Of a stretch of DNA of 64,000 nt, positions 1 to 13,100 are shown in pieces. How positions within the stretch are numbered: position 1 is the stretch's first letter; every line of letters begins with the position of its first letter. Where the stretch lies: the NCBI GenBank assembly GCA_034508935.3, contig CM067445.1:16114875-16178874 (forward strand), in the 5' to 3' direction. Position numbers and translations under genes: made by a program. The notes under the pieces were generated by a model. That model was not told the origin of the DNA and did not search any database. It worked only from the letters and a program-made list of their open reading frames with translations. Source of the stretch: Berghia stephanieae. Lineage: Eukaryota; Mollusca; Gastropoda; Nudibranchia; Aeolidiidae.

Positions 1-590
1 ACGAAGCCCTACAATATGTGGAGAATGCAAAGTACCTCGGCGTGACCCTGGACAGTAATATGAAGTGGAAGAAGCATATTGCCAACATAGCTACTATGGC
101 TAATAGAACCATGGCCTTCCTCAACAGACAAATCCGCCACTGCCACCAATCTATGAAAAAGAAATGCTATGAAACATACTGGAATATAGTAGCTCAGTGT
201 GGGACCCACACACATCACAAGAAATCAATGAGCTAACAAAAAGTCCAACGTCGGGCCGCCAGATTTGTCAGTGGAAACCGCTAAATGACAGACGTTCAAT
301 CAACAAACTCCTCGTATTCCACAAAGCACAAAATGGAAAGCTCGAAATTCCAACTAGCCATTTGAAACGGAACAACAACAAAACAAGAAACTACGTATTT
401 GATTTTGAAATCCCCCACTCAAAAACAAACCATCATCTTTACTCTTTCTTCCCCTCCACCACCCGACTTTGGAACTCCCTATCGTTACCTTACATAAAAA
501 CATCAACGACCCAAACTCACCCATCACCAGCGGCGTGGCGTATTGACGGCATATGGTGGTGCCATGATTAGAAGAAGAAGAAAAATTCTT
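1..590 (+). mobile_element. LINE 3' fragment (reverse transcriptase C-terminal end)
   Basis: The left edge cuts into the end of a non-LTR retrotransposon. Frame at 18-236 reads KYLGVTLDSNMKWKKHI, the typical post-catalytic segment of CR1/Jockey-group reverse transcriptases. A frame change near 200 continues as WDPHT...INEL, then KVQRRAARFVSGN in a third frame, then the C-terminal TTRLWNSLSLP block at about 465-490. The element ends in a short GAAGAAG-type tail near 570-590. Several frame changes show that it is dead. The clade is inferred from these short blocks only. Confidence 0.75.
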
Positions 591-2242
591 AAACAGTGAA
601 CAAGATTAAGAGGAGAGAGCACATGTTAAAAACTCTCTTTTTTGGAAGGGTGGGGGGAGGGTCGATGATTTCTACGAGTGTACAAAACTCACAAAAACAA
701 ATAATTCATGAAAACAACAAACCACAACACTGAGATACAAGTCCCGTGTGAAAAGGTCTTTGTAATTATTCTTTGTCAACCATTTAAAGGATTGGATTTG
801 GTAGATAATGCAATCAATATGTGATAAATGTAAATCAAAAGAGAAAAAAAAAAACCTATGACAGAAATTACTTACTTTTAGTACTTGTAAAGAAAATCTG
901 CACGGCGATGTTTCATCTCTGCAAATCTTTTTATAATTTGTTTATTGAAATCTGGAATGGCATTTGGCATCTATTTCAGCTTTGTGAATTGACAGAATCA
1001 TTAACGACTTTAACCGCTCCTGTTTCATTGAATTTCGCAAGAAATTTTTCACTCTTTTAAGGGTGCTAAAACAACGTTCAGGAGGTCAAGAAATACGATG
1101 GAAGTGGTTAAGGTCACTATAGCCTATAGATGTCCATGATTTGTCAGTGTTTGTTGTATCTGTAAAAAGTAGACAATAAAAACAAAAGAAAGGTGGTTTT
1201 TTTTTCTAAACTAACTGTGAGCCATTCATGCCTGTCATACAATGTCACTGAAAAAGAGCGTTTTCGAGATTTCCACACCTGTGTTAATTCAAAATCAGTT
1301 GGTTGGTGAGGAACTAATCTTTTTATTTCTAATTTGTCATCTAGTGTCGATCTCCCAAACGGTCGGTGGAGTAAAGAGTCAACTTGATTCATTGCAATTC
1401 ATTGTTTAACAAAACAAAACTTCTAAGTATATCTCAAATAATGGAAATCAGTGGAATACGATTAATGATTGCACAAATAAAAGGTAGATTCAGATCTTAA
1501 AGCATCACAAAGAAAAAATCACTCCACTTAAGTACTTAAGAAATCAAAAAACACACCAAAGTATAACTGTTGACAATCTTCGCTTTCTTTCTCTGACTGA
1601 CACAAATACACACACACAAGCACACACACACACACACACACACAAATAAACACTCATACACACGTAACCATCGACTCGGCACTACAAGCAAGAAAAATGT
1701 TGGTAATTTAGTCCCCAATGCTTCGTGTTGCAAAGAATTACTTTATTCAATAATCGTGAAAAAGAGGTGGGGGGGGGGGGGGGGGGGGAGGGTGATTTTG
1801 ATATGTCATATTTTTAAGTTTTATGTTGTTTTTCTTTGCTGCTCAAAAATAAACTTAACAATGGTCAGTGTTTTTGACAGTTAATGTAATATTTTGGATG
1901 GCCGAAGTTACCCTAATTATGACGTCCAACGGTGGAGCTCTCAGATCCTGGCACAAGTCGAGGGTTTTTCCGCTATTTGAAGATAGTATAATTCGTCCCA
2001 GTTTCTCGCTCAATCAGCTGTCGCGATACTAATGGATAGAGCATTAACTGGAGCTCGGATTGCTTTTCACCACGGTGTTTATTCAGTCGCGAATTCGCGC
2101 AGTGATGTCACCAACACACGAGTCGGCGCAGTGCGTGATTCGGAATCTTGAATAGAGTGGAGACTAAAAAGGCAGTATGTTGTTGGCGAGTTGGCGAAAG
2201 ACAGTGGAGTTAAAATTTCTCAGTTGTATTTTTAATTAAATT
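591..2242. other. Intergenic, no gene seen
   Basis: No exon-like reading frame with splice sites or a known domain is visible. It holds a short CA tract (about 1611-1645) and a G tract (about 1770-1788). Reading frames of 60-82 codons here have no recognisable motif. Confidence 0.5.
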
Positions 2243-2625
2243 ATGCCGTTAATGATTTTTAAAAGATTGGTGTGGTGCCTGGCACCATTCGATCCAATGG
2301 CCCCACGCCACTGCCCATCACCATCCCAAACTACATATAAAGCAAATCAGATAGAATGCACCACAATACATACAACCATTTACAAGTATAGACATAGACA
2401 AACACAACTTTTTCCTACGAACAATAAATGAGTGAAATGTCCTGCCACCGGACATAATGAACGTTGAATGCTTGGAAACTTTCAAAACAGTTTTGAATGC
2501 ATTTGCTCGTCAAAGTAATATGTGACTGTTCCCTGTTTTGATTGGACTGTAGCTGAACATTTGCAGTGATGGGCTCGTGGGGCCTTTTGCAAATACAATC
2601 CATTGAAGAATGAAGATGATTTGAA
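2243..2625 (+). mobile_element. LINE 3' tail fragment, family shared with 51890-52450
   Basis: The stretch aligns by eye, base for base over several hundred positions, with the reverse complement of 51900-52280 (shared words such as CAAACTACATA, TTTCAAAACAGTTTTGAATG and TTTGCAGTGATGGGC). The 51.9-52.4 kb copy still carries the VWDPYT and KVQRTAARF motifs of a LINE reverse transcriptase C-terminus, so this copy is the same family's 3' end. Coding sense is plus here. It is broken and non-functional. Confidence 0.7.
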
Positions 2626-4156
<1,531 letters not shown>

Positions 4157-4184
4157 CTTCCTTTTTCCCATAACAGCTTCAACA
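4157..4184 (+). promoter_or_regulatory. 5'-TOP start region and short 5' UTR of RPS3A
   Basis: A run of pyrimidines, CTTCCTTTTTCCC (4157-4169), lies 15 bases before the ATG at 4185. Ribosomal protein mRNAs usually start at a C followed by pyrimidines (the 5'-TOP motif), which links their translation to TOR/LARP1 control. The start site within this tract is inferred, not measured. Confidence 0.6.
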
Positions 4185-7100
4185 ATGGCTGTCGGCAAAT
4201 CTAAACGCATCACTAAAGGAGGCAAAAAGGGTGGCAAAAAGAAGGTGTAAGTGTTCCATAAATGTCTAAAATTATTTTTTAAATATTTGTTTATTAAATT
4301 ATATATATGGTTAGTTTGGATTATTTTGAATGTCCAAGATATTCCAAGATTGAATTGACGTTGTTGCAGTATGAAACGTAAACAAACCAACTCCATTGGT
4401 TCATTGATGGGCTGATTCACGAACAGCCTTTTCAGTGTTTTCAGTGAATTAAGAGAATGCCAGTATTGTGCGTTATTTTTCTTATGTTGCGAACGATTGC
4501 ATCAAATAGATCTGAGCTCAAAATCTCAAATGAAACAGTTACTAGAGAGGTGGGCCTTTGGCCTACCAACCTCCGCTGCACGTCCAACTCGCCTTGAGCA
4601 TGCATTCACGTAAAATATAAAGATTTTTTTTAAAAACCTACCTCTGTTTCAAAAACTAGCATCTTTCACCTGTCTAAGAAACATTTTGATTTTTCAGAAC
4701 TTTAGTTCGTTAAAAAATACCGGCCAATCTGACCCGTTGAGTCGAATGAAAACGAAATTTTGTTGTTTACACGGTTCAAAGGAAATGCCGTAAATAAGCT
4801 TTCATGGACTTCCTGTGTTGTTTTTACAGTGTCACGTGACCGTTTTGAGAAATTTGTCGTCTGCTACAAATAATTAGACCGGTAGGGGGTAGATATTTTC
4901 GTTGGAGCAGAGAAAAAGTGAGTATTATTTCTTGGACTTGTAGAGAGGCCTAAGGTCCACCAGCAGTCAAGTTTATTGAATAAAAGAAAAAAAAAGGCCT
5001 TTTTACTGCACTAATGCACCAAATTGCATACCTATCTATGGACACTTTGTTCCGTATCTTTTTCCCAATAAACTTTTTTAAAAACCTGGGGCCAGGGTTG
5101 CTAGTTTGGCCTCCTGGTGGCCAAATTTGAGAAATTTGGCCTTTTCCCAAGCCATTTGGCCTCCCAAAATTTGGTTTGGCCACTTGGCCTCCTGTAACCA
5201 ACTTTTTGGCTTCCTCTGACTTTCCCCGTTATATCGTTTTACTCTGGTACCGGTAAAACTTATTTTATTTGGCAATACTACTAAATATCTAAATGCAACA
5301 CGTGCTAACGCCACAGATTGCATTTGCTAATGCTTCTATATATACGAATTTTCCTTATCCTATCTAAATTGTTTAACAAATCTAAAGAGTTTTCGCGAGG
5401 CTAAGGTGGGTTTGGTGGTATTTGGGCTCCTGCCGAGGAATCTGGCTTCTTGTAGGTAGTTGCATGAAAATTTGAGATTGCAGCAATTGTTTTCAAAATA
5501 GTCTCATGCTATTCTGCAAGAAATACACTTTTCAATGGTACCAAAATTATGACAATGTGACAATTAGAACCAAAGTTACGGGATTATTAGTCCGCAAAAG
5601 TGGACCAAAATACTTAATATAATTTAAGAGGAAAAAAGAAACTAAAACTGTGACCAGAGAGCAACCGAAAAGCGGGGGAAATGGAAAATCACGGTTATTT
5701 GGGGTGGAATACATATAAAACCATATATCAAAATGATCGCAAAGGAAAGACGAAGCAAATTTTAAAAAAATTAAATGATTATTATGCAATATTATGCAAC
5801 GTCATGCAATTACATAACCCTAGAAAATGAAAAAAAAGACGCGAGGAACGGATAATAACTTTAAAAACAGATTTGAGGGTGGTCTTCTTCCAGAGCATGC
5901 TTACAATACTATGGCTATGATTAATTTTGAACACAAAAATTGTTAAAACAAGAGGAAAGGAGCGTAAACGTATGAATTTAGACACTAAAGTTGTGTCCTT
6001 GGGGAAGGCACTTAATATTTGGCATTGGCAAATGAGCAACAGACGAAAGATGACTGGTATTCGGAGAGAAGAAAAAAAAACCAAAAAAACAATGAACAGG
6101 GCTAGAAATAAAGTTGAACAAGTGTCAGTAAATGCAACTTGCAAATGTACTGCCCAATGTTTTTGCATCCTTGGACAAGACATTTGGGCACCAACAGTAC
6201 TCGGGAGAAACAAGCTTGCCGCTTTATATATGCAAACATGGTCAGTGATAAAAATGCAAAATTAAAAACAAGAACTACATAAGAGTGGTAGAGAAAACTT
6301 AACCTGAAAATGCAAAATTGAATATTACGTAACATATTACATAATAACAAACAATAAGCCGATAAATACCGACACTTTGCAAACTTTCTGCAACATAGGC
6401 ATGTCATATATCAAACTGAACATCTCGAAGAGATGTATCATATGACTAACTATTAAACTACATTAAAATTGAAATGAACTTTAGAAAATTTGATAATTGC
6501 TTTGCATTCAACATCACTAAGAGAACAGATTAAAGGGTACTCACGTACTGACTCGCTTAAATCCATAAGATGGCTGATATGTGGCAAAAGACAGAAGACA
6601 ACAAAATCTAGGCACTCTGGGTTGTTGGCTGCATGGAATGTAGACACAGGCAATATCCAGGTAATGATACTGAATAAATACATCGAAGTCCAAGCAATGA
6701 TACAGAAGTAGTTGGGGGAGACTGACGATCGAATTCATGTTGTTACTTCAATTTCATATTTAAAATACAAGGCAGATTATTGGAGCTGGAGGAGGCAGTC
6801 GACGGGAGTTGGAGGTGGCAGACAATCAAATTCATGTCGTTATTTCAGTCTCATATTTAAAAATACAAGACAGACGACTGGAGTTAGAGGCGGCAGACGA
6901 CTGGAGTTGGAGGTGGCAGACAATCAAATTCATGTTGTTATTTCAATTTCATATTTAAAAACACAAGGCGGATTATTGGAGCTGGAGGAGGCAGATGACG
7001 GGAGTTGGAGGTGGCAGACAATCAAATTCATGTTGTTATTTCAATCTCATATTTAGAAATACAAGGCAGATTATTGGAGCTGGAGGCGGCAGACGACGGG

Positions 7101-10100
7101 AGTTGGAGGTGGCAGACAATCAAATTCATGTTGTTATTACAATTTCATATATTCAAAAATACAAGGCAGATTATAGGAGCTGGAGGTGGCAGACAATCAA
7201 ATTCATGTTGTTATTTCAATCTCATATTTAAAAATACAAGACAGACGACTGGAGTTCGAGGCGGCAGACGACTGGAGTTGGAGGTGGCAGACAATCAAAT
7301 TCATGTTGTTATGTCAATTTCATATTTAAAAATACAAGGCAGATTATTGGAGCTGGAGGAGGCAGACAATCAAATTCATGTTGTTATGTCAATTTCATAT
7401 TTAAAAATACAAGGCAGATTATTGGAGCTGGAGGAGGCAGACGACTGGAGTTGGAGGTGGCAGACAATCAAATTCATGTTGTTATTTCAATCTCATATTT
7501 AAAAATACAAGACAGACGACTGGAGTTCGAGGCGGCAGACGACGGGAGTTGGAGGTGGCAGACAATCAAATTCATATTGTTATTTCAATTTCATATTTAA
7601 AAATACAAGGCAGGAAATGAAACATGAAAATGTGGTGTCATAATGAACGTCTGACTCTGAAAACAAAAAAAGTACTTCGATTATGATTAAATCAACAAAA
7701 TTAAAAGTTATATAATAATTTTTGTTGTGGTAAAGAGTAAAGTAATGAATGAAATATACTTTCACTTGAATTGACTCTATCATGCTATTCTGTATTATTT
7801 GTATTGAAATTAACCACATTAAATTAAACCAACACACTTAACCTGCAGAACAAACAAAAATAAAAGATAAAAAATAATATCAGTGGAACATAATTTTTAG
7901 TTGTCCGGTATCATCCCAGTTAAAAAGTCATTTCAGTTTCAACATTCATTCATAAAATAAAACTAAAATTATGGATGGGACTATTTTCAGTCTTTTTACA
8001 GCAATTATTCAGCTTGAAATTATTTATACAAGTCACAAAAGCAAAAGCAGTCGATAGTTTACAGACTGCACTGTACACAGGAGACTCGGGATACATCGAG
8101 AGGCAATCCTGGTTGGCCGTCGCCAACTTCATGAACACGCATCGTATTTAAAGTCACTAAAAGACCCTTTCGCCAGCATCAATCACCACCAAAATTCACA
8201 CAAATAGAGAAAAATGGTTGGCGAATAATATAACATTAATTAAAAATAGGTAATATAATGAAAAATGTATTTAAAATGAAGTTAAAACTTACCAAATTTT
8301 CAAACAGCTGGCATCTGAACAAAGAATGAACGGATTAAAAATCTGAAAACGCCGCCTGATGCGCTGGCTTCTCCTCTTTAAAATGAGACCGGAAGTGACG
8401 AAATTAGTGCACAGGAAGCGATTCCACGGCAATGGAAGTAAAACTATGTTCACCCGTTAACACAATTTTCACTCCAGAACCGTAACATCGATATCGGGGC
8501 TCGATCAGCGGCTCAGCCACGGGCGATGCGACTACCTAAGTCAAGTTTATTGAATAAAAGAAAAAAAAAGGCCTTTTTACTGCACTAATGCACCAAATTG
8601 CATACCTATCTATGGACACTTTGTTCCGTATCTTTTTCCCAATAAACTTTTTTAAAAACCTGGGGCCAGGGTTGCTAGTTTGGCCTCCTGGTGGCCAAAT
8701 TTGAGAAATTTGGCCTTTTCCCAAGCCATTTGGCCTCCCAAAATTTGGTTTGGCCACTTGGCCTCCTGTAACCAACTTTTTGGCTTCCTCTGACTTTCCC
8801 CGTTATATCGTTTTACTCTGGTACCGGTAAAACTTATTTTATTTGGCAATACTACTAAATATCTAAATGCAACACGTGCTAACGCCACAGATTGCATTTG
8901 CTAATGCTTCTATATATACGAATTTTCCTTATCCTATCTAAATTGTTTAACAAATCTAAAGAGTTTTCGCGAGGCTAAGGTGGGTTTGGTGGTATTTGGG
9001 CTCCTGCCGAGGAATCTGGCTTCTTGCTATAGCTAGTTTGGTCTCTTACTCAAAAATGATCTGGCAACCCTGCCTGGCTAGGCGGAACCTTGATAACAGA
9101 AACGGGGCCCACACGATTTCGCGAGGAATTAATCATGAAAACAATTAGGATATAATTTCAACACAACTTTTGAAATTCATCAAGGATTGTCCATTACCGA
9201 ATGTTTTTTGATAGAAAACAAATGCATCTTCAAATCTAAACTGCTTTTGACGGTAAGCGGTAAGTTTTTATTTTTCTGTCCAAACGAATGATTTGTCCTG
9301 GTTATAGAAGCTAAGTATTGGTAACACCGGCTCAGCTCTCTACTGTTGTTACAAGTTACCACCAAAAAAAAAAAAAGTACAAAGTCCAGTCTACAGCAAG
9401 TGACCAGACTTGACCAGTGTCAGTGACAGTATGATGGTCAGTGTCAGTTCAATAAGCCCTTGCATTACCGTTGCACGACGAACATGTCCTAGTTTGTGAG
9501 CCCTGTCATCATCACTCTGAACTTGAACCACAAGAAACAAGAAGTAGAAGTAGAAGAGGCTGAGATTTACTGAGAAAAGTGAATTAAATTAACTCCTTCC
9601 ATGGCAGTTCCACCATCACTAAACTGCAACCATTGCCATTACCACATCATCGGCTATCGTCATAACTACGCCTTACTTCCCGACCACCATCCCATCATCA
9701 TTGCCACCATCACATTATAAAATTCAAATTCAAACATGTATCTGCTACCTTTGCCGAGTTGAATTGACGAAGTGGTGACATAATATCAGTAGCTGAGTTT
9801 CATTTCTTTTTCTTTTTCTAGAATCGACCCTTTTAGCAAGAAAGAATGGTACGACGTTAAGGCACCTTCTATGTTTAGTGTGAGACAAGTTGGTAAAACC
9901 TTGGTGAACCGTAGTCAAGGAACAAGTGAGTACAATTTTTTTGAAAGTTTTCATTTTAGATTTTTCCTACACAAGATTAGGTACCTACCTACTTTGGTAA
10001 ACGTCCGTTTGGCACTCAAGCAGTGAGCTGATAAATGGCCTAGTACAAGTGGCTGTCACCTGATTTTTAGGACTTTTGAGTGATGAGTCAGAAAAAAATC

Positions 10101-13100
10101 CACATCTTTTTTGTTTATACATGATAAAAATTTTTTTGTGAAAAAAAACAAAAGAAAAAAACCCAAACATAACAAAAGTTATGTCTTTCTCAATGAAGTA
10201 AACTAAAAAAAACCCAAAAAAAACTTATGTCCACAATGGGAATCGAACCCAGTAGGCTTTCAAGGTTAGAGTCTGACAGCTTGTCCACTGTGCTACGGAA
10301 CAACCTGACAGTTCATCACGTTTAATAAGGTCTTTCTAAAACATTATTTTACCTTCAATGCAACTTCTATTTTCTGGTTTTATATTTCGATCTTTTAGAT
10401 TATTAACTTTTAAATTAGTCATCCTACAGATGTCACAATATAACTTTTGCCATGTCCAAATACAGAAACACAATATCGCAGATGAAATTGGGTGGAATGC
10501 GCATGCATAACGGGAGGTGCATAAAAACGATCAGTTAAGATACACCGTCAACGGAGGTGCATAAAAACACTACGTTGTTTAGATCAATGCCAATTTAGTT
10601 TCTCTTTTGACCATGGATAAAATAGGGTATTATTTAGCTGTGGATAATGAAAAAATCAGTAATTGGTAAATCAAAATTCCTATTTTAATTTAACATCTTA
10701 ACATTTTAATAAAATCTAATTCAGGGCAGTCATACATTGTGGAGAGTGTTGACTCTGAATAACTATGTACAGTTATTGAGTGTCGAGTATCGTTAGGGAC
10801 TTTGGTAAACGTCCATTTGGCCCTCCAGCAGGGAGCCGTAAATGGCCTAGTGGCTGTGACCTGATTTTTTGGACTTTTGAGTGATGGGTCTCAGAAAAAG
10901 ATTCATAGATGTTTTGTTTATGGATGGATTTTAATAATTTATATCTTAATTTCTTCAAGAGGAATTACTCGTTTGTTGTAGTTTATTTTAGAATCAATGA
11001 CAATTTAGTATATCTTTTGATTATGGATAAAATAGGGTACAATTTAGCTTTGGATAATTAAAAAAAATAGAAATTGGTAAATCAAAATTTCATGGTGGCA
11101 CGTTTAACATCTTAACTTTTTTTATAAAATTAAATTCAGGGCAAAGCTGTAAACCGCATCCATGAAATTCGTTCCAGCAAAATCCTTACTCAAATCTTAG
11201 CGGTCATTTTAGACCAGTTTTGAAATCCAAATGGTGGCTTTAAACTAACATAACTTTTCTTCTGCTTGTCTGATTTTCACAATTTTGGTATCATTAGAAT
11301 CGTGTTGAAAAGCACTTTATAACGATATAGGTTTCATTGAGCTCAATCCTAGTATCGTGTTGGGTTCTTGTGAACTGAGTAATTTTCCTTTGGAAGTGTC
11401 AATTGCCAAGGAGTGAGGTGAGTCCTTGGTAGTTGACGGTTCATCAACCGGAACTCATCAGCTGCATGTGGTGATTTCAGTCGAGTCTCTATTTGCTCGC
11501 ATACGGATCTCTAATTCCGTCACTTTTCTAATCATCCATTCCTTGTCAATTGTTGTGGAAAGGACCGAGTCTACATTTGTTTTTAATTTTTATGTCTTTT
11601 CATGAATTCCAAGACGAGTTAAAATCATATCAGAACAAAATTTCGTGTTTGGATTCAGGACGAAGTGATAAATCTTGTCAAGTACTAGATTTTTTTTAAA
11701 AAGTAGGGTTTTCTTTGTTTTAAAGGAAATTATACTGCACACAAAAATTCACGTAAAAGATTTTTTCAACAAGATCAATACTTGGCATTTAATCGTAAAG
11801 AGAAAATGAATATATGACTAGGCTAAAATTATTTTAATTGTTCTTTAAAAGTGTTATATACAATATGTGTTGATCTGTGACAGATTTCATAGTCATATTC
11901 ATGTTCAACGCATCAATTAAGTAGTTTTCTAAAAGGTAGCGTTGATTTGTTGTTTTTAAAACAATTTTTTATTCATTCATGTTTGTCAATTTTTTGATTT
12001 GACATTGTCAAGTTCATTCTTGCTTTTAGTTTGGTTTTACCTCAAGTTATCAATCAGTGTTTGGAAGCTTATTTGTGAAGCTTAAATCAAGATAATAGAG
12101 TAATGTATTTAGATTGGCCAGATCTTTTCAAAATGATTTTGTAATTAGTTGGTATTTTAAATTCTTTATTTTTGAATGAAATTATAATAATTTTTTTCCC
12201 CAGAACTTGCTAGCGACAGTTTGAAAGGTCGTGTGTTTGAGTGCAGTTTGGCTGACCTTCAAAATGATGAAATAACATCCAGGAAGTTTAAACTGATCTG
12301 TGAAGATGTACAAGGCCGTGATCTTCTGACCAACTTCCAGGGCATGACTATCACCCGTGATAAACTCTGCTCTATGGTCAAGAAATGGCAGGTAAGAATC
12401 AGAGCCTTATCTGCTTTGTTTACTTTTTCAAGGCAGATCAATTCCATGTTAATTTGACTCCCCATTTCTTTTGATAACTTTTAATCTGAAGCTGTAACAT
12501 AGGCCTGCCTACTTGTAAATTTTTTAAAATGTCATTTTTAAGAGCTAAATACTATAGTCACCAAAGTTTTAAAATCAGCAACATATCCTTGCAAGGATCA
12601 AATGTTTCAAAATCCTTAAAATTATGTAGCCTGCATCAAACTTATGGAATGTTTTAATGACCATGTGATGCTCATGAAGTTCTAGAATTTTTCGTAATAG
12701 TAGGGACTTCTGTGTATCATGATAGATTATAAGAAAATTTGTGGTTATTAAGAAATTCTGTTCCCCGTTTAAGAAAAATAATGTTTTAAAAATTTTGTTT
12801 TGTTTTTATAATAGAAAATACAGCTATTTTCCTGCATTTGGCTGGTCAAGTGAGTGTGGATATCTATTGCAGTTAATCCATTTAAGTCTCCGGAAAATAA
12901 GCGAAGATCTCATGATTGTTATGATTTTTTTTTTTCTACTTACACTAGACAATGATTGAGGCCCATGTGGACACCAAGACCACTGATGGGTACTTGCTCA
13001 GAGTGTTTGTCATCGCTTTCACCAAGAGGAGACAAAACCAAATCAAGAAGACTAGCTATGCAAAGCAGTCTAAGGTAAACATGAATGAGTATTCAAGTTT

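Larger units (their letters stand above)
10010..11145. repeat. Local duplicated segments in RPS3A intron 2
   Basis: Two diverged pairs are seen: about 9990-10120 with 10798-10925 (shared TTTGGTAAACGTCC and GGACTTTTGAGTGAT), and about 10582-10730 with 10992-11144 (shared GGATAAAATAGGG and AATTGGTAAATCAAAATT). The order A-B-A'-B' points to one old tandem duplication of about 0.4-0.8 kb with later insertions. Confidence 0.8.

Noticed and set aside
4950-5323. 83- and 81-codon minus frames rich in GGQ and KPN words
   Set aside because: They lie in the 486-bp repeat, recur identically at 8536-8897, and reflect repeated GGCC-type words rather than a protein family.
7005-7502. 165-codon plus frame
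   Set aside because: Produced by the 98-bp minisatellite; the unit is not a multiple of three and has no domain.
10229-10305. Functional tRNA gene
   Set aside because: Box A and B words are present but the acceptor stem does not pair and the anticodon arm is poor. Called as a relic.
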